Positions 15,417 to 22,413 of a DNA stretch of 26,736 nucleotides are shown one piece after another. The notes under the pieces are model-generated. The model was given only the letters and a program-made list of their open reading frames with translations, made no database searches and was not told where the DNA came from. This DNA comes from Clostridiales bacterium UBA3953 (lineage in GTDB: Bacteria; Bacillota; Clostridia; Oscillospirales; CAG-272). The first letter of the stretch is position 1, and each line of letters starts with the position of its first letter. A program made the translations under genes and the position numbers. Location: NCBI GenBank assembly GCA_002385415.1, contig DGDL01000083.1, forward strand, positions 10,758 to 37,493. The letters are read 5' to 3'.

Positions 15417-16757
15417 ATGTCAAAATCTGTTATAGCAATAGTCGGGCGCCCGAACGTCGGGAAAAGCACGCTTTTTAACAGGCTCGTGGGCAAGCGGATC
15501 TCCATTGTGGACGATACGCCCGGCGTCACGCGCGACCGCGTCTATTACGAGATAACGTGGAACGACCGCCAGCTTATACTCGTCGACACCGGCGGAATAG
15601 AACCCCGCACAGACGACGAAATGCTGCGCTACATGCGGCTTCAGGCTGAATTAGCCATCGAGCATGCCGATGTCATCATTTTTATGACGGATATAAAAGC
15701 CGGATTGACCGCAAGCGACCGGGACATATCGACAATGCTGCTTAAATCCGGCAAGCCGGTTGTGCTGTGTGTCAACAAAGTCGACCGACTGGGCGAGCCG
15801 CCTCCGGAATTTTACGAGTTTTACGAGCTTGGCTATCCTGACGACCCAGTTCCCGTATCGTCGCTGCACGGCAGCGGAACCGGCGACCTGCTGGACGCGG
15901 TGGTCGCGCATCTTCCGCCCGAAAGCGAAAGCGACGAGGACGACGGATGGGACGACGCGATTCGTATCGCGGTCATAGGCAAGCCGAACACCGGCAAAAG
16001 CTCGCTTATAAACAGAATATTGGGCGAAGATCGCCTTATCGTATCCGATATGGCAGGTACTACTCGCGACGCGGTCGATACGTTTGTCGAAAACGAACAC
16101 GGTAAATATATTTTTGTGGACACCTCCGGTATCCGCCGGCAAAGCAGGATTAACGACAGGCTGGAATATTATTCGGTGCTTCGCGCAAAGCTCGCCGCCG
16201 AGCGCGCGGATGTGTGTCTTATTGTAATCGACGCCACGCAAGACATATCTGAACAGGACAGCAAAATCGCGGGGCTTGCACATGACTCTGGCCGCGCTTC
16301 GATTATACTGCTCAACAAGTGGGATTTGGTGGAAAAAGACGACAATACCGCCCGGGAATATACCGATTCCGTTTACAGAGAGCTGGGCTTTATGACCTAT
16401 GCGCCGGTTATAACGGTTTCCGCGCTCACCGGACAGCGCATTCCAAGACTGTTTCCGGAGATAAACGAAGCGGTGGAGCAGGCAAGAAAGCGTATCACGA
16501 CCGGCGTGCTCAACGAAGTGCTGGGCGATGCAATCACGCGCGTCGAGCCGCCGTCCGACAAAGGGCGCAGGCTGAAGATTTACTACATGACCCAGGTCGC
16601 CACACAGCCGCCTACATTTGTCATCTACTGCAACAACATGGAGCTGTTCCACTTTTCGTACCGCCGCTATATAGAAAACCAGCTTCGTGAAGTGTTCGGA
16701 TTCCGGGGTACGCCCATCAAACTGATTGTTCGCGAACGCGGCGACGGTGAAAAATAG
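15417..16757 (+). CDS. der: Ribosome biogenesis GTPase Der (EngA)
   Basis: A 446-residue tandem GTPase needed for 50S subunit assembly. Two G domains are seen: G1 GRPNVGKST with DTPGVTRDR, DTGG and NKVD in the first, and GKPNTGKSS with DMAGTTRD, DTSG and NKWD in the second. A C-terminal KH-like domain follows (from about residue 345, GVLNEVLGDAI... YYMTQVATQPPTFVIYCNN). This two-domain arrangement is unique to Der. The start at 15417 places SVIAIVGRPNVGKS at the proper distance and has GAAGGGA upstream; a GTG at 15384 adds 11 residues with no support. Confidence 0.97.
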   Translation: MSKSVIAIVGRPNVGKSTLFNRLVGKRISIVDDTPGVTRDRVYYEITWNDRQLILVDTGGIEPRTDDEMLRYMRLQAELAIEHADVIIFMTDIKAGLTASDRDISTMLLKSGKPVVLCVNKVDRLGEPPPEFYEFYELGYPDDPVPVSSLHGSGTGDLLDAVVAHLPPESESDEDDGWDDAIRIAVIGKPNTGKSSLINRILGEDRLIVSDMAGTTRDAVDTFVENEHGKYIFVDTSGIRRQSRINDRLEYYSVLRAKLAAERADVCLIVIDATQDISEQDSKIAGLAHDSGRASIILLNKWDLVEKDDNTAREYTDSVYRELGFMTYAPVITVSALTGQRIPRLFPEINEAVEQARKRITTGVLNEVLGDAITRVEPPSDKGRRLKIYYMTQVATQPPTFVIYCNNMELFHFSYRRYIENQLREVFGFRGTPIKLIVRERGDGEK

Positions 16758-16846
16758 AGACAATTTGAACAGGTTGATTTAGGCAAAACCCTATTTGCCC
16801 GCCCTTTATCCCATTTCCACGAATGTTTACTGGAGGAGTTATCGCT

Positions 16847-17554
16847 TTGTTTTGGTACAGGTTGAAATATCAAGGTTTGATGGATTATTGGGGCAGCACA
16901 CAAGGCGTTCATGTTGCTGTACTGATACTTAGCTTTGTCGCAGTCGCGGCTGTGGCATACCTTTTGGGCAGCCTGAACTTCGCGCTGATAATCTCAAAGC
17001 TGAAATTCCATGACGATATTCGGAGACATGGCAGCGGAAACGCGGGCATGACGAATATGCTGCGCACATACGGCAAAGCCGCCGCCGTGTTTACGCTGCT
17101 CGGCGACGCTGCCAAAGCCGCGGTGGCAATAATTGTCGGCGCACTGCTAAATGGCATGATAGGCGCTTATATTGCCGGCTTTTTCTGCATACTCGGCCAC
17201 ATGTATCCGGCATACTACAAATTCAAGGGCGGCAAGGGGGTTGTGACCTCTGCGGTCCTTGTACTGATGCTGGATTGGCGCGTTTTCTTGGTGCTGTTTG
17301 CGATATTCCTCCTGATTGTCGCCTCCACAAAGTATGTGTCGCTCGGTTCTATAATGGGCATGCTTATTTATCCGCTTCTGCTGTACAATTTCAACGGGCC
17401 GGGCATAAATATACTGTTTGCGTTTGCTATCTCTGCGCTCGTTATATTCAAACACAGGGACAATATACGGCGGCTGCTCGAGCAAAGAGAAAACAAAATT
17501 TCTTTCGGCATAAAAAAGACAAAAACCAACAGCGGCGGCGGCAAGTCCGACTGA
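16847..17554 (+). CDS. plsY: Glycerol-3-phosphate acyltransferase PlsY
   Basis: A membrane enzyme that transfers an acyl group from acyl-phosphate to glycerol-3-phosphate, the first step of phospholipid synthesis. Signature loops are LLGSLNFALI (motif 1), HGSGNAGMTN (motif 2, phosphate-binding) and GHMYPAYYKFKGGKGV (motif 3), among about five to six membrane helices, with a basic soluble tail. The strong ribosome site GGAGGAG (16832-16838) lies 8 nt before an in-frame TTG at 16847, whereas the in-frame ATG at 16823 has none and would place that site inside the gene, so I choose TTG (235 residues). The gap after der holds a GGCAAA/TTTGCC hairpin (16782-16799). gpsA, a common next gene in clostridia, is not here. 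Confidence 0.9.
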   Translation: MFWYRLKYQGLMDYWGSTQGVHVAVLILSFVAVAAVAYLLGSLNFALIISKLKFHDDIRRHGSGNAGMTNMLRTYGKAAAVFTLLGDAAKAAVAIIVGALLNGMIGAYIAGFFCILGHMYPAYYKFKGGKGVVTSAVLVLMLDWRVFLVLFAIFLLIVASTKYVSLGSIMGMLIYPLLLYNFNGPGINILFAFAISALVIFKHRDNIRRLLEQRENKISFGIKKTKTNSGGGKSD

Positions 17555-17601
17555 AAAAAGTGTTAGCATGTGTAAAAATGTTTCATTTTCACGCAAACCG
17601 A

Positions 17602-17630
17602 TTGACAAATCGCGTAAAATATGTTATACA
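17602..17630 (+). promoter_or_regulatory. Promoter of the T-box/acyl-CoA ligase unit
   Basis: TTGACA (17602-17607), 17-nt spacer, TATACA (17625-17630). The predicted start is near 17637, just before stem I of the T-box, so the ligase is a separate transcription unit from plsY. Confidence 0.9.
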
Positions 17631-17636
17631 TTATAT

Positions 17637-17904
17637 CCAGTAATATTGTAAAGGCGTTGACCGGAAACAAGTAGGCTGCGTTCGATGCCCACAGAGAGTT
17701 GCCGGGCGGTGAGAGGCGCAGGGATAGACGCAGACCGAATACATTCCGCGAGCCGCGCTCCGAAAGCGCGATGCCATGTCGCGCGAGTAGGCGGCGCCGC
17801 GATCCGCGCGTTACAGCGGAGGAGCGTGATTTGCGCTCGCAGAGTGATAAATGCAGGTGGTACCGCGACACAGTTCGCCCTCGGATTTTTTCCGAGGGCT
17901 TTTT
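17637..17904 (+). promoter_or_regulatory. T-box leader, tyrosine specifier (UAC)
   Basis: A full transcription-attenuation T-box. Stem I is closed by CGGAA (17662-17666) with TTCCG (17744-17748). Above it, the S-turn AGTA (17670-17673) faces GAA (17737-17739), and then CTGCGT (17676-17681) pairs with ACGCAG (17728-17733). The codon right after GAA is TAC (17740-17742) followed by the usual purine A, giving a tyrosine specifier. The distal CAGAGAG bulge and GGCGGTGAGAGG loop (about 17692-17715) match the tRNA-elbow-binding motifs. The T-box itself, GCAGGTGGTACCGCG (17853-17867), presents TGGT to the tRNA 3' end, pairing with discriminator A, as expected for tRNA-Tyr. Uncharged tRNA-Tyr should stabilise the antiterminator and switch the ligase on. 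Confidence 0.95.
17877..17904 (+). terminator. Attenuator terminator of the T-box
   Basis: GCCCTCGGA (17877-17885) pairs with TCCGAGGGC (17891-17899), a 9-bp stem with a T-only loop, followed by five T. It competes with the antiterminator formed by the T-box sequence just upstream. Confidence 0.95.
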
Positions 17905-17946
17905 AAATACCCATTTATTGCAAGTTGCCGAAAGGAAGCAAGTGAC

Positions 17947-19581
17947 ATGCCGATAACCGATTTTCTTGAAAAAAACGCACGTCTGTGGCCGGACGATGTG
18001 GCACTCGTCGAAATAAACCCGGAACTTCAGCCGACAGGGCCGATAACATGGAAAGAATTTAACCTTATCGTCACCGCGCCGGGCGGCCGATACCGCCGCG
18101 AGATGACATGGCGCGAGTTTGATATAAAAGCGAACAGGTTTGCCAATCTGCTGCTCACCCGCGGGGTTAAAAAGGGCGATAAAGTCGCTGTTCTGCTGAT
18201 GAACTGCCTCGAGTGGCTGCCGATCTACTTCGGTATACTCAAAACCGGCGCGCTTGCTGTGCCGATGAATTACCGCTATACGTCGGAGGAGATAAAATAC
18301 TGCCTCGAGCTTGCCGACGTGTCGGTGCTCGTGTTCGGGCCGGAGTTTGTGGGCCGCATCGAGGAGATAGCCCCGCAGCTGACCGACGTTCGCCACATGT
18401 TTTATGTGGGCTGCGACCAGCCGACCTTTGCAGACAGCTATGACAGGCTGGTTACATATTGCTCAAGCTCGCCGCCCGCAATCGAGATAACCGACGACGA
18501 CCTTGCCGCGATATATTTCTCGTCGGGCACAACAGGATTTCCGAAAGCGATACTCCACCGCCACAGGGCGCTTACAACTTCTGCTATCATCGAGCAAAAT
18601 CATCACGGGCAAACGCGCAGCGACGTGTTTTTGTGCATACCTCCGCTTTACCATACCGGCGCCAAAATGCATTGGTTCGGCAGCCTGATTTCAGGCTCGA
18701 AAGCTGTGCTTTTGCGCGGCGTGCGGCCCGACTGGGTGCTGCGCACCATATCCGACGAAGGCGCGACGATAGTCTGGCTGCTTGTACCGTGGGTACAGGA
18801 CATACTCGACGCGATTGACCGCGGCGACGTGAACCTGTCGGACTATACGCTTGACCAGTGGCGGCTGATGCATATCGGCGCACAGCCCGTACCGCCAAGC
18901 CTTATAAAGCGCTGGCTGTCGGTGTTCCCAAATCACGACTATGACACAAACTATGGGCTTTCAGAGTCAATCGGCCCCGGCTGTGTGCACCTGGGCGTCG
19001 AGAATGTCGACCATGTCGGCGCTATAGGGAAGGCAGGGCACATGTGGGAGACCAAGATTGTCCGAGACGACGGAACCGAAGTCGCTGTCGGAGAGGTCGG
19101 CGAGCTTGCCGTCCGCGGCCCGGGCGTCATGGTCGAGTACTATAAAAACCCCGCTGCGACGGCCGAGGTGCTGCGCGACGGCTGGCTTTACACCGGTGAC
19201 ATGGCTCGCATGGACGAGCACGGGTTTATCTATCTTGTAGACCGCAAAAAAGACGTTATTATATCCGGCGGCGAGAATATCTATCCCGTCCAGATAGAGG
19301 ATCACCTGCGCGCACACCCGAAAGTCAAGGATGTCGCCGTGATTGGCATACCTGACGATCGGCTGGGCGAGATAGCCACCGCAATCGTATCGGTGCGCGA
19401 CGGCGAGGAGTGCACCGAGGAGGAGCTGGCCGAATTTTGCTCGGTGCTCCCGCGCTACAAGCGCCCGCGCAAGTATATATTCGACGAAGTGCCGCGCAAC
19501 CCCACCGGCAAAATCGAAAAGCCGAAGCTGCGCGAAAAATACGTCGGCGGCAGGCTTGTTGAAGTTCAGATAACAAAATAA
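17947..19581 (+). CDS. Class I adenylate-forming acyl-CoA ligase under tyrosine T-box control
   Basis: A 544-residue AMP-forming acid:CoA ligase of the FadD/4-coumarate-CoA-ligase type. Core motifs: ATP loop YFSSGTTGFPK (190-200), YGLSE (336-340), YTGD (415-418), DRKKDVIISGGENIYP hinge (432-447) and the catalytic Lys522 in RNPTGKIEK. No carrier-protein domain, so the thioester acceptor is CoA. There is a roughly 20-residue extra segment near 33-52 before the usual MTWREFD. It is not PaaK-like (those are about 430 residues). The start is ATG 17947 after AAAGGAAG; frames reading back to 17851 lie in the attenuator. Control by uncharged tRNA-Tyr suggests its product feeds tyrosine synthesis, for example activating 4-hydroxyphenylacetate or another aryl acid (inference). 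Substrate not determinable from sequence. Confidence 0.92.
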   Translation: MPITDFLEKNARLWPDDVALVEINPELQPTGPITWKEFNLIVTAPGGRYRREMTWREFDIKANRFANLLLTRGVKKGDKVAVLLMNCLEWLPIYFGILKTGALAVPMNYRYTSEEIKYCLELADVSVLVFGPEFVGRIEEIAPQLTDVRHMFYVGCDQPTFADSYDRLVTYCSSSPPAIEITDDDLAAIYFSSGTTGFPKAILHRHRALTTSAIIEQNHHGQTRSDVFLCIPPLYHTGAKMHWFGSLISGSKAVLLRGVRPDWVLRTISDEGATIVWLLVPWVQDILDAIDRGDVNLSDYTLDQWRLMHIGAQPVPPSLIKRWLSVFPNHDYDTNYGLSESIGPGCVHLGVENVDHVGAIGKAGHMWETKIVRDDGTEVAVGEVGELAVRGPGVMVEYYKNPAATAEVLRDGWLYTGDMARMDEHGFIYLVDRKKDVIISGGENIYPVQIEDHLRAHPKVKDVAVIGIPDDRLGEIATAIVSVRDGEECTEEELAEFCSVLPRYKRPRKYIFDEVPRNPTGKIEKPKLREKYVGGRLVEVQITK

Positions 19582-19598
19582 GCGCAAGCGACATTTAA

Positions 19599-19656
19599 CC
19601 GCAAAATATGCCCCGCATCGGCAGACTGACGCCGATGCGGGGTGATTACTATGCGG
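19599..19656. terminator. Strong bidirectional hairpin between convergent genes
   Basis: CCCCGCATCGGC (19611-19622) pairs perfectly with GCCGATGCGGGG (19631-19642), loop of 8 nt, with an outer CCGCA/TGCGG pair further out. There is no proper T-run on the plus strand and only a short AT-rich tail on the minus strand, but position between the ligase stop and the DUF438 gene stop supports a shared terminator. Confidence 0.75.
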
Positions 19657-19665
19657 AAATTTATT

Positions 19666-20862
19666 TTAGTCGGACAGCAGCCGCTTTTCGCCGGTTATCT
19701 CCTGAAGAGGCTTTATGTCCTGCGTTACCTCCAGTACGCCGAGAAATTCGCCCTCTTTGTTTCTGACGGCGAAATAGCGGATTAAAATGTACCTTTCGCC
19801 CGCTTCGATCCAGAAATCCTCGTGGTCTTTTTTGCCGCTTTTAAAATCCTCGACAATCTTTGTAACTATATGAGCGCTTGCCGGCGGGTGGCAGTTGACG
19901 ACCTTGCGCCCGATAATCGCCGTTGTACGCGGGAAAATACGCTCCTTGCTCTGCGAGAAATACTTCACCGTTTCGTCTTTGCCGACGAAGGTAATGTCGA
20001 CGGGCAGGGTATCGAGCAGGCACACCAGCTCCTCCACCTTGAGCACGCCTGTGGGCAGGTTTATCACGCCCGGCTCACGCGCTTCTTTTTGGACTTGCCG
20101 GGCTTCCTCGCCGGTGGTGGGGCTCCAGACCGGAACGCTGCTTATGAGGCAGTAACCAAACTCGTCACTTTCGTGTGCGATTTTCTTCCACTCGTCCTGC
20201 GTCAAGACTTCAAGCAGCATCGGCAGCATAATGCTTTCTTCTTTGAAGATCATGTCCTCGATCTTCTTCAAAACCGCAAGGATTGCCTCTTTCTGCGATG
20301 CCGCATCGCCTGCTTTTAGGTTTTCGATAACGGTTTTAAGCTCCTCGCGGATTTCGTCGTCGACGCCCCACATGACCTTGGGCGGCGCAGTGATCCCATA
20401 CTGTTCCATGTAGGGGAATATGAGGTTTTCTTTCTTTAGATAGTGCTTGTCGATTTCGGTCAGCCGCTCGATCCTTTGCTTGAGTTCGTCCTCGGACTCG
20501 GGGAGTTTGTCCAGCAGGCTGCGGATTTGACCGACAAGTCTTTCGATGGCCCTGTTTTCGCGTTTCAGTGTGTTGACGGGGTGGCCGGGTATATCCGACG
20601 GGTCGGCCGGCCTGTGAATTTCCTCTATTGAACCTTCGAAAACCGCCGCATGCACGTCGCAAAGCCGCTGGACCTCCTCGACCGGCACGCCGCTTTCAAT
20701 CAATGCCTGCTCGGCCGCGGCGATTTCCTCGGCAGAAACGCCGTCAAACGCTGTCGCAAACCGGTCTTTCACCTCGTCGACGCTTTTGCCTTGGTGGAGC
20801 TGGCGTATCAAGTCCAGTAAAACCTGTTGGCGATACTTCCTGTTGTTGATTTCCTCGCTCAT
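19666..20862 (-). CDS. DUF438 / hemerythrin / PAS sensor-like protein
   Basis: A 398-residue cytoplasmic protein with three parts: an N-terminal DUF438 helical domain (about 8-78), a hemerythrin-like four-helix domain (about 90-235) with candidate iron ligands His94, His140, Glu145, Glu209 and His230, and a C-terminal PAS domain (about 275-390) with the conserved GRKVVNCHPPAS stretch (Cys324-His325). The family occurs widely in anaerobes and is thought to respond to O2, NO or redox state; the output is unknown because no kinase or DNA-binding domain is attached. The start ATG overlaps the DUF1858 stop by four bases (ATGA) and has AGGAGG upstream, so both are translated together. Confidence 0.9.
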   Translation of the reverse strand: MSEEINNRKYRQQVLLDLIRQLHQGKSVDEVKDRFATAFDGVSAEEIAAAEQALIESGVPVEEVQRLCDVHAAVFEGSIEEIHRPADPSDIPGHPVNTLKRENRAIERLVGQIRSLLDKLPESEDELKQRIERLTEIDKHYLKKENLIFPYMEQYGITAPPKVMWGVDDEIREELKTVIENLKAGDAASQKEAILAVLKKIEDMIFKEESIMLPMLLEVLTQDEWKKIAHESDEFGYCLISSVPVWSPTTGEEARQVQKEAREPGVINLPTGVLKVEELVCLLDTLPVDITFVGKDETVKYFSQSKERIFPRTTAIIGRKVVNCHPPASAHIVTKIVEDFKSGKKDHEDFWIEAGERYILIRYFAVRNKEGEFLGVLEVTQDIKPLQEITGEKRLLSD

Positions 20863-21098
20863 GCGTTGTCCTCCTTTACAGTGTATCCGCGCTCTTTGAA
20901 TATCTGTTTCACGGTTTCAAGGTCTATGCCTTTTGCCTTTGCACCTTTTGGGATTGTCATAAATCTGCCCGCGGTTTCAAGCATACCGGGCTTTAAAATA
21001 TCACGAAATCCCGCCTCGGCGAGTATTTCCTTTATGGCGGGGTCAGCCGAGCACAGCCGGTGCACCGTTTTACCTAAATCAACAATTTTGTCCTGCAT
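20859..21098 (-). CDS. DUF1858 domain protein
   Basis: A 79-residue small protein matching the DUF1858 pattern: a leading ILDL-like strand (KIVDLGKTVHRLC), then the helix-turn PAIKEILAEAGF and the C-terminal IDLETVKQIFKERGYTV. The family often occurs alone or fused to DUF438/hemerythrin proteins; here it is separate but overlaps the DUF438 gene by four bases, so a direct partnership is likely. AAAGGAG ribosome site 8 nt before the ATG. No catalytic residues are recognised. Confidence 0.87.
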   Translation of the reverse strand: MQDKIVDLGKTVHRLCSADPAIKEILAEAGFRDILKPGMLETAGRFMTIPKGAKAKGIDLETVKQIFKERGYTVKEDNA

Positions 21099-21119
21099 TA
21101 GTATATCTCCTTTAGCGCG

Positions 21120-21153
21120 GCTGATTCCGAATTTTTATAAATTCGACATCAGC
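21120..21153. repeat. Inverted repeat upstream of the DUF1858-DUF438 operon
   Basis: GCTGAT (21120-21125) and CGAATTT (21128-21134) are mirrored by AAATTCG (21139-21145) and ATCAGC (21148-21153), with two mismatched pairs between the arms and a 4-nt centre. It lies 22 nt before the DUF1858 start and could be an operator or an mRNA hairpin. No clear promoter hexamers were found in the surrounding 136-nt gap. Confidence 0.65.
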
Positions 21154-21234
21154 TTTGGCGGAAAACGCTATAAATTCTTAAACAGCTTTCGTTTTCGCGA
21201 ATATGCAAGCACGATGAGCAGGCGGCACGCAAAG

Positions 21235-22347
21235 TCAAGTGCGTGCAAAAATGGCCTTTATCGTCTCCTCGTCCGACCAGCCGTGCGGGCATGCGGGCGA
21301 TGCGGTGTTCGCGCTGTAGTTGTAGCGCGGCCCTCCCGCAAGGCAGCGGCGTGACGGCATCTGCACCCATCCTTCAGGATAGCGGGCCTTCACCCAGTCG
21401 ACGATGTAATTCAAAAACTCGTGCCTGTATTCGTCCGGCTGCAGCGCAAACCATGTAATCTCGTCGTATCCCCATGCGAAATGCGAGTTTACGTCCGGCT
21501 TGCCGGGCGCGTCGGATATGCCGAAATTGTCAAACTCGACGATGAACGGGCGGGCGAGCCCGTCGCGCGGGTTGAACATGCTGTCGAGATAGCCTTCCTC
21601 GCAAATGCACTTCATCGGCTGGTCGGGCAGCTCTTTCAGACGGATGGGGAAGGCGTTGTAGTCGAACATGGTCTCGTCCTGGCGCAGCCAGCCGAGCGTG
21701 TGGGCGTCAATCAGTACATAGTGACGGCGGGCATGGTCGGCGGCATAGTCGCGAATCATGCCTATTACCTCGCGCCAGTGTGAAAAGTCGTGGTCATATC
21801 GACCGATAAGGCAAACCTGCCCGAGATGAATCCCCTCACAGCCGGCTTCTATGTACTTTGTGGCGCGATAGTAGAACCACATTTTCGCCTCGGTCTTTGT
21901 GATGTCGGGTACAGCAGTCTGCCTGCCCCATGCGCCGGCGGTGCCGTCCATCGCCATTTTGTCAAAATCGAAGCAGCGCGACTCGGGCGAAAGCCCAAAC
22001 GCGCGGAATACATACGCCGGTATGGGAGTTTCATTGACAAACGGCTTGTAAATGCACTCGAACACGCATGCCTGCATGATAAATTCGGGGTCGACCTCGT
22101 GCGCGCGGGCGATACGTTTTTTTGTAAACTCGAACCCTTCCGCGTCGGGCACGCTGCGCGACCAAATGAAGGCGGCGCGACCGATAAACTTAGCCCCTTC
22201 GTTTTTCAGCATTCGCAAATCGTCTTCAAATGTATCGGAGGTAAGCTCGTTGTCATAGCCTATTCCGTAGTGAGTGACGGCACGCGAAAGGTAGTTGTTT
22301 AAAACTTCGCGGCTGGGCTTACCGTCAAACGTAAAATTCTTTTCCAT
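21235..22347 (-). CDS. Unrecognised cytoplasmic protein, possible TIM-barrel carbohydrate enzyme
   Basis: A 370-residue soluble protein that I do not recognise. It has the alternating pattern of a beta/alpha barrel: strand-like segments AKFIGRAAF, FIMQACVFECIY, CEGIHLGQV, HYVLIDAHT, FIVEFDNFG and DEITWFALQP, with acidic or polar residues at strand ends as in glycosidase or sugar-isomerase folds. It is rich in Trp, Tyr and Phe, typical of sugar-binding proteins. The second ATG (22345-22347) is used because GGAGG is 8 nt before it and only 2 nt before the first ATG at 22353. It follows the terminator of the upstream operon, with no promoter clearly visible. Role in carbohydrate use is an inference from composition and from nearby epimerase-like and SGNH genes. 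Confidence 0.8.
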   Translation of the reverse strand: MEKNFTFDGKPSREVLNNYLSRAVTHYGIGYDNELTSDTFEDDLRMLKNEGAKFIGRAAFIWSRSVPDAEGFEFTKKRIARAHEVDPEFIMQACVFECIYKPFVNETPIPAYVFRAFGLSPESRCFDFDKMAMDGTAGAWGRQTAVPDITKTEAKMWFYYRATKYIEAGCEGIHLGQVCLIGRYDHDFSHWREVIGMIRDYAADHARRHYVLIDAHTLGWLRQDETMFDYNAFPIRLKELPDQPMKCICEEGYLDSMFNPRDGLARPFIVEFDNFGISDAPGKPDVNSHFAWGYDEITWFALQPDEYRHEFLNYIVDWVKARYPEGWVQMPSRRCLAGGPRYNYSANTASPACPHGWSDEETIKAIFART

Positions 22348-22371
22348 CTGCATGTCCTCCGTATATAAAAT

Positions 22372-22411
22372 AAACGGGATAACTGCGCATGACCGCAGAA
22401 ATATCCCGTTT
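22372..22411 (-). terminator. Two-tier terminator hairpin after the SGNH hydrolase gene
   Basis: AAACGGGATA (22372-22381) pairs with TATCCCGTTT (22402-22411), and an inner CTGCG (22383-22387) with CGCAG (22394-22398). On the minus strand it begins two bases after the SGNH stop and is followed by ATTTTAT; on the plus strand it ends in a run of seven T, so it can also stop plus-strand transcription. Confidence 0.85.
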
Positions 22412-22413
22412 TT

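Noticed and set aside
15651..16763. 370-codon minus-strand frame opposite der
   Set aside because: A shadow of the Der gene; no motifs and biased composition.
17637..17946. Reading the T-box as the leader of a missing tyrS with the ligase misidentified
   Set aside because: The ligase has complete class I adenylating-enzyme motifs and none of the class I tRNA synthetase HIGH/KMSKS motifs.
17563..18396. 277-codon minus-strand frame across the T-box and ligase start
   Set aside because: It is antisense to the T-box leader, whose structural elements are all identifiable, and the frame has no domain.
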